Positions 17,918 through 25,192 of a stretch of 29,089 bases of DNA are shown piece after piece; the first letter of the stretch is position 1, and each line of letters starts with the position of its first letter. The notes beneath the pieces were generated by a model. The model saw only the letters and a program-made list of their open reading frames with translations, did not search any database and had not been told where the DNA came from. Origin of the DNA: Bacteroidales bacterium UBA6408 (GTDB lineage: Bacteria > Bacteroidota > Bacteroidia > Bacteroidales > UBA932). Where the stretch lies: NCBI GenBank assembly GCA_002439805.1, contig DJPQ01000035.1, positions 1-29,089 of the forward strand. Direction: 5' to 3'. A program made the position numbers and the translations under genes.

Positions 17918-18817
17918 ATTATGACGCTCCTTGTGCATCTCCATCTGCTGCTCAAGGCGGTCAAGTCCCCGTTTTATAAGAGGCTCGCGGCTCTTGAACG
18001 GCACGGCTTTCCCGGTCTGCGAAAAATCTATTGTCTCCGGAGCCAGTTCCCGCACATAGCCGGCAGCTTCAAGAGCCGCACAGGCATCGGCATATCCCCG
18101 TCGAAACAGTTTTTCTATCGACGACATATCATAGACCCCGCAGCCGTCGGTGTTCAGTTCGATGTAGGTGTCCGCAAGACGGGAATCGGCCATAATGTTG
18201 GACATAAACATCATACTATAGGCACGCATGGCTACATAAACCAGATTGTCCCGATACGGCTCCGGCTCTATCTGACGAACACTAAAGGCTATCACTTTAT
18301 CGCAAAGTTCCCGTATTGCAGGTACAGGAAGGTTCTGGAACACCCCGCCATCGACATAATGAACCCCATTGATTACCATTGGCTTGAATATTATAGGAAT
18401 GGAGCATGAGGCGACAAGGCGGGGAGCGAGTTTCCCCTTTGAAAAGACTTTCGGACAGCCGTGATCCATGTCCGCAGCCACGATATATGTCGGGACAGGC
18501 AAATCTTCAATGTCCGAATAGGGCAGTTTTTCCTGAAGCAGTTCAAGCAGAGGCGCCGAATCGAACAGGCCGCCCCTCGGTCTGGTCGGCGAGACTATAT
18601 CCTTGAAGAAATTCATCTCACGGAACATCCCGATCATCTGGACCGGTGTGAATCCCGCCGACCAGAATGCGGCGACAAGAGAGCCGGCGCTCGTTCCGGA
18701 CACCACATCAGGCCTTATCCCGAATTCTTTCAAGGCCTGAAGAGCCCCGCAATGAGCCGCAGCCTTTGCCCCTCCGCCGCTGAAAGCAACTCCCAGTTCA
18801 TATTTTTTCCTTGTCAT
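17903..18817 (-). CDS. Patatin-like phospholipase family protein (RssA-like)
   Basis: A 304-aa predicted lipid acyl hydrolase with a Ser-Asp dyad. The oxyanion loop is SGGGAKAAAHCG (13-24), the nucleophile Ser43 is in GTSAGS, and Asp156 is in VDGG. The size and motif order match bacterial patatin/RssA proteins; no signal peptide is present. The substrate is unknown. The upstream small gene ends 19 bases before this ATG, suggesting co-transcription. Confidence 0.92.
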   Translation of the reverse strand: MTRKKYELGVAFSGGGAKAAAHCGALQALKEFGIRPDVVSGTSAGSLVAAFWSAGFTPVQMIGMFREMNFFKDIVSPTRPRGGLFDSAPLLELLQEKLPYSDIEDLPVPTYIVAADMDHGCPKVFSKGKLAPRLVASCSIPIIFKPMVINGVHYVDGGVFQNLPVPAIRELCDKVIAFSVRQIEPEPYRDNLVYVAMRAYSMMFMSNIMADSRLADTYIELNTDGCGVYDMSSIEKLFRRGYADACAALEAAGYVRELAPETIDFSQTGKAVPFKSREPLIKRGLDRLEQQMEMHKERHNFAKR

Positions 18818-18836
18818 ATCGCCAACTCTCTGATTA

Positions 18837-19127
18837 TCAGATAGAATATCCGCACCAACGAAGTTTACGACAGAATGTCCGTCCGTTCTGTCCCTTTATT
18901 CTATATGTCTTCGTCACATTCCACTGCCCGCCATACGCACTCTGCGAACCGGTGGAAATGTATTCGTTCCCATATTTGTCAACGAATATGTCTTCTCCCA
19001 TCCCAAGCAGAAGCACGGCAAACCGCGACCATGCACGCCAGCCGTCCTTTTCGTAAAACACGCTCCCCCACAACGCCGCAGCGGCAAAAGCCATCGGCAG
19101 AACAAGTGTAATTATAGCCTCTGTCAT
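18837..19127 (-). CDS. Small hypothetical membrane-anchored protein
   Basis: 96 aa. Residues 3-24 are hydrophobic (a single membrane segment or uncleaved signal), followed by a soluble part with a run of Gly, Tyr and basic residues and two late cysteines. The family is not recognised. Support comes from a promoter just upstream (19150-19157), an ATG at 19127 and tight spacing to the patatin-like gene. It could be an inner-membrane accessory protein, but nothing in the sequence proves it. Confidence 0.6.
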   Translation of the reverse strand: MTEAIITLVLPMAFAAAALWGSVFYEKDGWRAWSRFAVLLLGMGEDIFVDKYGNEYISTGSQSAYGGQWNVTKTYRIKGQNGRTFCRKLRWCGYSI

Positions 19128-19149
19128 ATTTCTGTCATTCTGATGGTTT

Positions 19150-19157
19150 CAAAGATA
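19150..19157 (-). promoter_or_regulatory. Putative -7 box for the 96-aa gene/patatin operon
   Basis: TATCTTTG on the minus strand, 22 bases before the ATG at 19127, matches TAnnTTTG. A clear TTTG at the -33 position is not seen. The region upstream is AT-rich up to the end of the DUF1343 gene. Confidence 0.55.
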
Positions 19158-19214
19158 CTAATAATCTAATAATAATGGACATACCGCGAAATATTATTTC
19201 GCAATCATTAAGGG

Positions 19215-20300
19215 CTACTTCACCCTGTAGGGCTGGTCGTCGTAGAGGAGGTATTTCTTGGCCTTGCGAATCCATTTCTGCTCTTCGGACTTGACATGTT
19301 CGCGCATTTCGAGAGGGTCGAGACTGCCACGGATGCAGGAGAGGATGACGGGGTCGGAGAGCTTCCGGGCGAATGTCGGGTCGAGTTTGAAGTCGGAAAA
19401 ATTCTGATGCATATAGCGCATCAGGTAGGCTGTATGAAGAAGGGAGTGGTACTCTATGCCGGGCCGGAGCATAATCTGGTAGCCGTAGCATTTCTTGCCC
19501 TCGTAGCGTCCGCAGGCCGGGGTGAATGAGCATGGACGCATCATGACCCCTTCCGGGGCGGGCGGCGGGATGAGACCCGGCTGGCCGCCCGGCGAGGCTG
19601 TCTTGATAAAGGGGGCTCCGATGTATTCGTAGGGGCGGGCAGTGCCGATGCCGGCGGCGACATTGGTGTTGTTCCAGAGACCTCCGCCGCTGTACATGTC
19701 GCAGGTGAACATCCCCGGGATGTCCGAGCATGGGGCAATAGTCCATGGAAGAAGAGTTTTCGTAGAATCGGTCGCATTCGCCGAAATCACATGCAGGGCA
19801 TATTTCGCTCCGATTTCCATATGGTAGAGGAGGGCAAGTTCGCCGAGCGAGAGGCCGTGGCGGTGCGGAACCTTCGGTGTGTGCAAATCACAGTCTGCTT
19901 GGGGCATCGAGCCTTCCACCACGCGACCGGCGGGGTTCACATGATCCACGATGTAGAGCGAGGGGGAATCGTCGCCGAGGTCGCGGAGGGTTTCCATCAG
20001 AGCCATCACATCCTTTGTGTAGTTGAAATACCGCACGCCGACATCCTGAATTTCAACGACGACTGCGTTGAGACTCTTAAGTTCGTCGGGAGTGAATTCG
20101 ATGTGGTTCGTGAGCGGAGTCAGTTCCGTGTCACGAGGCGAGAAAACGGTCTGAAGGTTTCCGCGCCGGCGGAACAGCTCGTACATATACTGACCGGATG
20201 CCGTGTCCCAGCAGTTCTGGGTGCAGAAGCAGCCTACCTTGCCGTCAACGAGAGCCTTGTCGAGCTGTTCATGAAGGGGAGTGGTTCTGAATGAGAACAT
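19215..20300 (-). CDS. DUF1343 family protein (NamZ-like exo-N-acetylmuramidase family)
   Basis: 361 aa. The family signature QDVGVRYFNYT (residue ~92 on) and the VDHVNPAGRVVEGSM block identify DUF1343. Characterised members (NamZ of Bacillus and Tannerella) remove N-acetylmuramic acid from the ends of peptidoglycan fragments. Here the usual acidic position before QDVG is Glu (VVEIQDVG). Unlike secreted homologues there is no signal peptide at the chosen ATG, so it may act in the cytoplasm in wall recycling. It lies downstream of glmM with an 86-base gap. Confidence 0.85.
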   Translation of the reverse strand: MFSFRTTPLHEQLDKALVDGKVGCFCTQNCWDTASGQYMYELFRRRGNLQTVFSPRDTELTPLTNHIEFTPDELKSLNAVVVEIQDVGVRYFNYTKDVMALMETLRDLGDDSPSLYIVDHVNPAGRVVEGSMPQADCDLHTPKVPHRHGLSLGELALLYHMEIGAKYALHVISANATDSTKTLLPWTIAPCSDIPGMFTCDMYSGGGLWNNTNVAAGIGTARPYEYIGAPFIKTASPGGQPGLIPPPAPEGVMMRPCSFTPACGRYEGKKCYGYQIMLRPGIEYHSLLHTAYLMRYMHQNFSDFKLDPTFARKLSDPVILSCIRGSLDPLEMREHVKSEEQKWIRKAKKYLLYDDQPYRVK

Positions 20301-20386
20301 ATTTACCCGAGAAATTTCGCAAGCAACACAACACGGTCCGGAAAAACCCCACCAAGGAGAATCCCCGAACCGACCGAATAATAGGG

Positions 20387-21841
20387 CTACCGGCCGATAA
20401 TCTTTTTTGCAATGCCGATTACTTCGGCGGCAAGTGCGTCAGCAGCCTCTTTGGTTGCAGCCTCGGCATAGATGCGGATAATCGGTTCGGTATTGGAGCG
20501 GCGCAGATGAACCCACTGCTTCTTCTCCTCAAACGAAATCTTGACGCCGTCAATTGTGTTGATGTTCTCTCCGGCATAAGCCTTCTGCATCTCAGAGAGA
20601 ATCTTGTCTATCATCGCCTTGTCGGAAAGCTCGATGCGGTTCTTGGTGATGACATACTGCGGGTAGGTTTTCAGGAGCTCCGAAACCTTCATCTGCCTGT
20701 GGGCAAGATTTGTAAGGAACAGAGCCACGCCGACCATAGCATCACGTCCGTAATGAAGGGCAGGATAGATGACTCCCCCGTTTCCTTCGCCGCCTATGAG
20801 CGCTCCGCATTCTTTCATTTTGGCAGTGACGTTCACCTCGCCGACAGCCGAGGCAAAATACTCGCCGCCGTACCTCTCCGTGACATCCCGCAGCGCACGG
20901 GAAGACGACAGGTTCGAGGCTGTGGTCATGCGATATGGAGCGCATACCTCGTCAAGCGATTTACCGCTCTCAAGAGCCTCGCTGTATGCCCGCCCGAGAA
21001 GGTAGTCGGCGACACTGACGAGAGTATATTCCTCCCCGAAAGGCTTCCCGTCCTCACAGATGAGAGCAAGACGGTCAACATCGGGATCGACGGAAATTCC
21101 GAGATCAGCCTTTTCCTTCACAACGGTTTCGCAGAGTTCCACGAGATTCGCAGGAAGCGGCTCAGGGTTGTGCGCGAAGTCGCCGGTCGGATTGCAGTTG
21201 AGTTCAACGCACTCCACGCCGAGGCGGCTGAGAAGCCGCGGCATTATTATACCGCCGACAGAGTTCACAGCGTCGAGCACGACCTTGAAGCCGGCCTTGC
21301 GCACCGCATCGGCATCGACAGCGGGAAGCGCGAGCACGGCATCAAGATGCTCGTCCGTGAAATCATGCTCCTCAACCGTTCCAAGCTCCTCAACAGAGGC
21401 GAAGTCAAAGTTCTCTTTCTCCGCGCATTCGAGTATCGCCGCGCCCTCCTCGGCATTAAGGAACTCCCCTCTCTCATTCAGAAGTTTAAGGGCGTTCCAC
21501 TGCTTCGGATTATGTGAGGCAGTTAGAATGATTCCGCCGTCTGCCTTGGAAAAAGTCACGGCCATCTCCGTCGTAGGCGTCGATGCAAAACCGGCCTTCA
21601 CGACATCAACGCCGCAGGAAATCAATGTCCCGCAGACGATGTCCTCAACCATCTCGCCGCTTAGGCGCGCGTCCTTTCCGACGACGACTTTGTAGCGGTC
21701 GCCGGATGGCTTGGGGCGGCGTTCGCGAAGTTTTTCGCAGTAGGCATAAGTGAATTTCACGATGTCAATGGGGGTGAGAGCGCCGCCCGGAGCGCCGCCG
21801 ATGGTGCCTCTGATTCCGGAGATGGATTTTATCAGTGTCAT
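20387..21841 (-). CDS. glmM: Phosphoglucosamine mutase / phosphohexomutase
   Basis: 484-aa alpha-D-phosphohexomutase, expected to make glucosamine-1-phosphate for UDP-GlcNAc. It has SGIRGTIGG at the N-terminus, the active-site phosphoserine Ser109 in TASHNP, the metal loop DPDVD in SVDPDVDRL, the sugar-binding GGEGNGG and the phosphate-binding RRSNTEPIIR. The frame extends to 21877, but ATG 21841 gives the family N-terminus MTLIKSISGIRG. Phosphomannomutase/phosphoglucomutase activity cannot be excluded. The leader carries a dyad at 21882-21897. Confidence 0.9.
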   Translation of the reverse strand: MTLIKSISGIRGTIGGAPGGALTPIDIVKFTYAYCEKLRERRPKPSGDRYKVVVGKDARLSGEMVEDIVCGTLISCGVDVVKAGFASTPTTEMAVTFSKADGGIILTASHNPKQWNALKLLNERGEFLNAEEGAAILECAEKENFDFASVEELGTVEEHDFTDEHLDAVLALPAVDADAVRKAGFKVVLDAVNSVGGIIMPRLLSRLGVECVELNCNPTGDFAHNPEPLPANLVELCETVVKEKADLGISVDPDVDRLALICEDGKPFGEEYTLVSVADYLLGRAYSEALESGKSLDEVCAPYRMTTASNLSSSRALRDVTERYGGEYFASAVGEVNVTAKMKECGALIGGEGNGGVIYPALHYGRDAMVGVALFLTNLAHRQMKVSELLKTYPQYVITKNRIELSDKAMIDKILSEMQKAYAGENINTIDGVKISFEEKKQWVHLRRSNTEPIIRIYAEAATKEAADALAAEVIGIAKKIIGR

Positions 21842-21881
21842 ATCAATAGAATTATGTAATTTCGCGCACGGCCGCATCCTG

Positions 21882-21897
21882 AGAACAGCCCTGTTCT
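21882..21897. promoter_or_regulatory. Inverted repeat (possible operator) in the glmM leader
   Basis: AGAACAG-CC-CTGTTCT is a perfect 7-bp dyad with a 2-base spacer. It lies between the likely -7 box (21921-21928) and the glmM ATG. It could bind a dimeric repressor or form a tight RNA hairpin; the 2-base spacer makes a hairpin unlikely without opening pairs. Confidence 0.5.
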
Positions 21898-21920
21898 GGA
21901 TGAAAGATTACCGAATCGTG

Positions 21921-21928
21921 CAAAATTA
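21921..21928 (-). promoter_or_regulatory. Putative -7 box for glmM
   Basis: TAATTTTG on the minus strand matches TAnnTTTG, 79 bases upstream of the glmM ATG. No good TTTG was found at the expected upstream spacing. Confidence 0.45.
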
Positions 21929-21956
21929 CAAAAATAGGGATATATTTTCATAATTT

Positions 21957-21990
21957 TTTGATGATGTTTTCAAACATATTCTTACTTTTG
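21957..21990 (+). promoter_or_regulatory. Promoter of the DUF486 gene
   Basis: TTTG (21957-21960), 22 bases, TACTTTTG (21983-21990). The spacing is a little longer than the 19 seen elsewhere in this window. A dyad CCACAA-CC-TTGTGG (22010-22023) follows in the leader. Confidence 0.55.
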
Positions 21991-22052
21991 CCGCCACAAA
22001 CGGGTCCGACCACAACCTTGTGGCCTTCATGACCTCTCAACCCACGGACATT

Positions 22053-22424
22053 ATGATGAAAGTAATATATACGATTCTGCTCCTGATTTGTTCAAATATT
22101 TTCATGACATTCGCTTGGTACGGCCACCTCAAGCTACAGGAAATGAAGATTTCAACCGGGTGGCCTCTGATTCTCGTGATTCTGTTCTCATGGGGCATCG
22201 CGCTGTTCGAATACTGTGCGCAGGTTCCGGCAAACCGCATCGGATTCTCCGGAAACGGAGGTCCGTTCACGCTGATGCAGCTCAAAGTCATTCAGGAGGT
22301 CATTTCCCTTACAGTGTTCACCGTACTCGTGACAGTATTTTTCAAGGGAGAGGCGCTCCAATGGAATCATTTCGCGGCTTTCGTCTGTCTGATTCTTGCC
22401 GTATTCTTCGTCTTTCTCAAGTAA
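22053..22424 (+). CDS. DUF486 family membrane protein (DMT-like)
   Basis: A 123-aa protein with four predicted membrane helices. The start MMKVIYTILLLICSNIFMTF and the block FEYCAQVPANRIG are typical of DUF486, small relatives of drug/metabolite transporters. Function is unproven. The frame is open to a GTG at 22020, but the ATG pair at 22053/22056 gives the family N-terminus and clears the leader dyad. It is transcribed away from glmM. Confidence 0.85.
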   Translation: MMKVIYTILLLICSNIFMTFAWYGHLKLQEMKISTGWPLILVILFSWGIALFEYCAQVPANRIGFSGNGGPFTLMQLKVIQEVISLTVFTVLVTVFFKGEALQWNHFAAFVCLILAVFFVFLK

Positions 22425-22459
22425 GAAATGCAAAAAATTGCGGAGAAAACCACAAAAAG

Positions 22460-22490
22460 TTTGCAGGATAAAAAATTTTACCTACCTTTG
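22460..22490 (+). promoter_or_regulatory. tRNA-Glu promoter
   Basis: TTTG (22460-22463), 19 bases, TACCTTTG (22483-22490). The predicted start is about 12 bases before the tRNA. Confidence 0.78.
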
Positions 22491-22508
22491 CAATCCCAAA
22501 CGAAAAAT

Positions 22509-22583
22509 GCTGGGTTCGTATAACGGTTAGTACTCAAGATTCTCAATCTTGCAATAGGAGTTCGATTCTCCTACCCAGTACCA
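22509..22583 (+). tRNA. tRNA-Glu (anticodon CTC)
   Basis: Acceptor GCTGGGT/ACCCAGT (G1-U72 wobble), D arm with GTATAACGGTTAGTAC, anticodon arm CAAGA-TTCTCAA-TCTTG with CTC, T arm AGGAGTTCGATTCTCCT. The 3' end A-CCA is encoded. Confidence 0.93.
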
Positions 22584-22584
22584 G

Positions 22585-22613
22585 AGAAGTTCCAGACGGA
22601 GCTTCTTTTTTTT
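22585..22613 (+). terminator. Intrinsic terminator after tRNA-Glu
   Basis: AGAAGTTCC pairs with GGAGCTTCT (one G-U) around loop AGAC, then a run of T to 22613. It begins 2 bases after the encoded CCA. Confidence 0.85.
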
Positions 22614-22686
22614 GAAAGGAAGGCATCGCTGCAGCCGGATTTACGTCAGGCAAGTTTCAAGCGAACGGTGAGCTTCCGACAAGATT

Positions 22687-22774
22687 GGAGAGATGCTCGA
22701 GTGGCTTAAGAGGCACGCCTGGAAAGCGTGTATACCCCTAAAGGGTATCAGGAGTTCGAATCTCCTTCTCTCCG
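22687..22774 (+). tRNA. tRNA-Ser (anticodon GGA)
   Basis: Long-variable-arm tRNA. The acceptor is GGAGAGA/TCTCTCC, anticodon loop CTGGAAA carries GGA, the variable arm is TATACCCCTAAAGGGTATC-like, and the T arm is AGGAGTTCGAATCTCCT. The discriminator is G at 22774, followed by CCCA, so CCA is not exactly encoded. Its 3' end is the likely insertion site of the element to the right. Confidence 0.94.
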
Positions 22775-22778
22775 CCCA
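22751..22778. other. Presumed attL core at the tRNA-Ser 3' end
   Basis: The T arm and acceptor 3' half of tRNA-Ser directly precede an integrase gene that reads into a phage-like region. Tyrosine integrases often recombine within tRNA 3' ends and restore the tRNA. The matching attR is outside the window, so the core limits are inferred. Confidence 0.5.
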
Positions 22779-22829
22779 ATCACCCTAATTCTCTGATTGA
22801 CAGAATTTTAGCCGAATTTTCGGAGAAAA

Positions 22830-22905
22830 ACGGGACAAACACGGGACACAGTCTTTCGCCGTCGTCCGACAACCTCTACAGGGTTCTGTCGGAGCTGTGC
22901 GAAAG
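22830..22905 (+). promoter_or_regulatory. Repeats and hairpin in front of the integrase
   Basis: ACGGGACA occurs at 22830-22837 and 22841-22848, 11 bases apart. A nested dyad follows: CTTTCGC (22853-22859) with GCGAAAG (22899-22905), enclosing TCCGACA (22865-22871) with TGTCGGA (22887-22893). The start codon comes 7 bases after the outer arm. These could be integrase arm sites, an operator or a translation-blocking leader. Confidence 0.55.
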
Positions 22906-22912
22906 AAAAAAA

Positions 22913-24076
22913 ATGTCTTTCTTCAAACCAACCCCCTACATTGAATATACGCCCCCTAAACTGACGCAGGGCAAAATCTGGTACATCACTTATTACGTCC
23001 AGGACCCCGGGACGATGAAGCTCAAGCGGATGAGAATCAAGGTGAACCGCGGAGACACGCTCCGTGAACGCAAGGCCATGGCAAAGGCCATCATGGGACG
23101 GCTCTCCGAAAAGCTGGCTATGGGCTGGAATCCGCTCGTGGAGAAGTACGCCCCTAAGGCATACAAGCGGCTGTTCGAGGCATTCGATGCCTTCCTCGAC
23201 GCGAAACGGCGCGAGCTTGAGGCCAACTCTCTGAGGAGCTACAACTCGTTCATACGAACCATAAGGGAGTGGTTACAGGCGCACGGATGCGACGAGAACA
23301 CCTACGCCTGCGGATTCACCGGAACGATGGCCATCGACTTCATGGAGTCCATCGAGAGCAACCCGAAGATCTCGCCGCGGACCTACAACAACTATCTCCT
23401 CTTCTGCCGCGTCCTGTTCGACTGGATGGTGGAGCGGGCGTACATTTCGGAAAACCCGTTCACATCCATCCGCCGGAAGTCGAAGAAACTGATGAAAAAA
23501 AAGAGGAGGATTCTGTCGGACGCGGAACTTTCGAGGCTCTGGGAATATCTGGCGCGGGAAAATCCGGAGTATCTCGTGCTCTGCATGCTCTGTTACTGTT
23601 GTCTCCTGCGTCCCAAGGAGATTTCAATGCTCAAGTGTTCGGACATACGCCTCGACTCGCAGACGGTTCTTGTGCGCGGCGAAATCGCGAAGAACGACAA
23701 CACCTCCACCCGGACAATCCCGGACGCGATGATGCCTTTCGTCCGCCGTCTCGACCTTAGCGACCCGAAGCTCTTTCTGTTCGGCGACCACAGCCATTTC
23801 AACTTCAGCCCGGGAAAGACGGCCGTTCCCGAGCGCCGGATTGCGACGTTCTGGAACAAATGCGTCCGTGCGGAATGCGGATTCCCGATGGAGGTGGCGT
23901 TCTACAGCCTCAAGGACACTGGCATCACAAACCTCGCGGCCGCCGGAGTCCCCGTCTCGTTCATCCAGCAGCAGGCCGACCACAGCAGCCTCGCGATGAC
24001 CTCGATTTACTGCCAGCGCTCCTCCAAGGCCACGGCCGAGCTGAAGGGAGTGGATATCCTCAAGGTGACGGAATGA
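22913..24076 (+). CDS. int: Tyrosine recombinase / phage integrase
   Basis: 387-aa site-specific recombinase expected to insert the element at tRNA-Ser. It has an N-terminal arm-binding-like part (1-70), a SAM-like core-binding domain (about 82-180) and a catalytic domain. Catalytic positions are Arg233 (LLRPKE), Lys260, His357 (ADHSSL) and the nucleophile Tyr366 (SIYCQ). The usual HxxR box reads YSLK (331-334), a change I associate with a Bacteroidota phage/ICE integrase group. It points inward from the tRNA, as expected next to attL. Confidence 0.95.
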   Translation: MSFFKPTPYIEYTPPKLTQGKIWYITYYVQDPGTMKLKRMRIKVNRGDTLRERKAMAKAIMGRLSEKLAMGWNPLVEKYAPKAYKRLFEAFDAFLDAKRRELEANSLRSYNSFIRTIREWLQAHGCDENTYACGFTGTMAIDFMESIESNPKISPRTYNNYLLFCRVLFDWMVERAYISENPFTSIRRKSKKLMKKKRRILSDAELSRLWEYLARENPEYLVLCMLCYCCLLRPKEISMLKCSDIRLDSQTVLVRGEIAKNDNTSTRTIPDAMMPFVRRLDLSDPKLFLFGDHSHFNFSPGKTAVPERRIATFWNKCVRAECGFPMEVAFYSLKDTGITNLAAAGVPVSFIQQQADHSSLAMTSIYCQRSSKATAELKGVDILKVTE

Positions 24077-24098
24077 GCAGCATTTTCCTGACGGCACG

Positions 24099-24131
24099 AA
24101 AAAGGGCGACACCTCTGACGAGATGCCGCCC
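24099..24131 (-). terminator. Terminator between DUF5053 copy A and int
   Basis: On the minus strand GGGCGGCATCTC pairs with GAGGTGTCGCCC (two G-U) around GTCA, then TTTTT (24103-24099). It ends the leftward DUF5053 gene; the convergent int gene stops at 24076, before the hairpin. Confidence 0.75.
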
Positions 24132-24189
24132 GTGGCCACAACCCACGAGTGGCCGGTGTTAAATAATTGAAGTCAATGACTTTTGTGGG

Positions 24190-24477
24190 TTAGAGTTTTT
24201 CGGCCGCCTTTCGGATTCTGTCAGACAAATCAAATAATGCCCCACGCAGTTGCTCAAGTTCCTCCGAAGTGAAACCGCCCTCGCCTCCGTTGCCGTCAAT
24301 GCCGCTCAGCTTATTATAAAGCCACGAAACGGACTTTGAGAAGTATCTTTTGGCAATCTTTCCCCAAACGATGTCGAGTTCAATGTCATCGAGTTTCCTT
24401 CTTACCTCTGTGTCCCTAACTCTTTTCCGCGCCTTTTCGAGTGCCAACTTTTCGCGTTCAGTCAAATTTTCTTCCAT
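24190..24477 (-). CDS. DUF5053-like small phage protein, copy A
   Basis: 95 aa, charged and mostly helical. Residues about 43-60 (IAKRYFSKSVSWLYNKLSG) and the following N-G match the same block in the 130-aa protein at 25333-25725 (IAKTYFKKSRAWLYQRING, then VNG). The block resembles a small helix-turn-helix, so DNA or RNA binding is possible but unproven. Function is unknown; the family is seen in Bacteroidota phages and mobile elements. It follows the 45-codon ORF and a GC hairpin in one cassette. Confidence 0.75.
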   Translation of the reverse strand: MEENLTEREKLALEKARKRVRDTEVRRKLDDIELDIVWGKIAKRYFSKSVSWLYNKLSGIDGNGGEGGFTSEELEQLRGALFDLSDRIRKAAEKL

Positions 24478-24494
24478 AACGATATTGTTTTAAG

Positions 24495-24512
24495 CCTCCC
24501 CTTTCGGGGAGG
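24495..24512 (-). promoter_or_regulatory. Leader hairpin before DUF5053 copy A
   Basis: CCTCCCC-GAAA-GGGGAGG on the minus strand: 7 GC-rich pairs capped by a GNRA loop, 17 bases before the ATG at 24477 and 6 bases after the stop of the 45-codon ORF. CTTAAAAC follows, a poor U-tract. Confidence 0.7.
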
Positions 24513-24518
24513 TTGTTT

Positions 24519-24656
24519 TCAGTAGCTTTCCATCAACTCTTCAAAGAGGATTCTTGCATTCATTTCAAGTTGCCTTGAGTAGTTGTGTCTTGAGTTTCTG
24601 AAATCTCTGATTGCTTCAATCAGCTCGATTTCCTGTTCTGTCAGATTTTGTATCAT
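24519..24656 (-). CDS. Small ORF, 45 aa, cassette A
   Basis: Reads MIQNLTEQEIELIEAIRDF and on, ending LFEELMESY; acidic and helical with a short polar middle. It was found by reading the minus strand behind a good promoter (24678-24709) and is followed by the leader hairpin and DUF5053 copy A. The family is not firmly recognised. Position and codon use similar to its neighbours make it likely to be translated. Confidence 0.65.
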   Translation of the reverse strand: MIQNLTEQEIELIEAIRDFRNSRHNYSRQLEMNARILFEELMESY

Positions 24657-24677
24657 TGCTTTAATTATTTAACGATA

Positions 24678-24709
24678 CAAAGATACTGTAAAATTTCATA
24701 TTACGCAAA
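24678..24709 (-). promoter_or_regulatory. Promoter of cassette A
   Basis: TTTG (24709-24706), 20 bases, TATCTTTG (24685-24678) on the minus strand, 21 bases before the 45-codon ORF. Confidence 0.72.
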
Positions 24710-24747
24710 TTTTCAGATACTTATTTTGCAATATTTTGAAAAAAAAT

Positions 24748-25020
24748 TCAGTCCTGACAGAAAATAATCTTGTGTTCTAGGTCCTTGTGAAGAATGGAGG
24801 ACAACGCCTCGTCGAGCTCGTAGAATCCGAGGGTGGCGCGGTTGAAATCCTTGCCAAGCTTCTCATGCAGACTCCTGTCACGGTCATAGAGGGCGACCTG
24901 CCATTTGATGAGTTCCTCTGAAAGCCTGTAGAGCTGAAGGCGTGCATTCAGTATGAGTTCATCCGCCTTGATTTCATTGCCAGTGTCGAGCCGTGGCTGC
25001 TTTTCATTAGTGTAGTGCAT
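24748..25020 (-). CDS. Hypothetical small phage protein
   Basis: 90 aa from ATG 25020 (MHYTNEKQPRLDTGNEIKAD). It is helical and rich in Leu, Glu and Lys, with no membrane segment and no known motif. The frame extends to a GTG at 25062, but that codon lies inside the structured RNA at 25035-25130. The ATG follows the RNA's T-run by 14 bases, so expression likely depends on read-through of that structure. Confidence 0.6.
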   Translation of the reverse strand: MHYTNEKQPRLDTGNEIKADELILNARLQLYRLSEELIKWQVALYDRDRSLHEKLGKDFNRATLGFYELDEALSSILHKDLEHKIIFCQD

Positions 25021-25034
25021 AACTAACTGAAAAT

Positions 25035-25130
25035 AAAAAGCCCCTCCGTTACAGGTCTGCACTACAATACTTCAGCCTTGCGGCAAAATATCAGTCACGG
25101 CTTTCGCCGATGACGACCATACAGAGGGGC
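25035..25130 (-). ncRNA. Candidate structured leader RNA, unknown class, ending in a U-tract
   Basis: On the minus strand: P1 GCCCCTC/GAGGGGC (25130-25124 with 25046-25040), P2 GGTC/GACC, P3 GTCAtCGGC-GAAA-GCCGTGAC (one bulge), P4 GCC-GCAA-GGC, then TTTTT (25039-25035). Both inner loops are GNRA tetraloops. A 9-codon ORF (MVVIGESRD) starts at 25120 inside it. It lies just upstream of the gene at 24748-25020. The layout suggests an attenuator or riboswitch-like element; no known family is recognised. Confidence 0.65.
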
Positions 25131-25192
25131 AAAATCTCTATAATTATGTCAGCAATCTATTTGTACGGGAAAAATCATTGCCGCGAAACAGA

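Noticed and set aside
24142..24191. AACCCAC/GTGGGTT inverted repeat as an attachment site
   Set aside because: Short 7-bp arms, no tRNA or recombinase context on this side; possible by chance.
25035..25130. Self-cleaving ribozyme (hammerhead or twister)
   Set aside because: CTGATAT and GCAA-loop fragments are present, but the conserved cores of these classes cannot be assembled.
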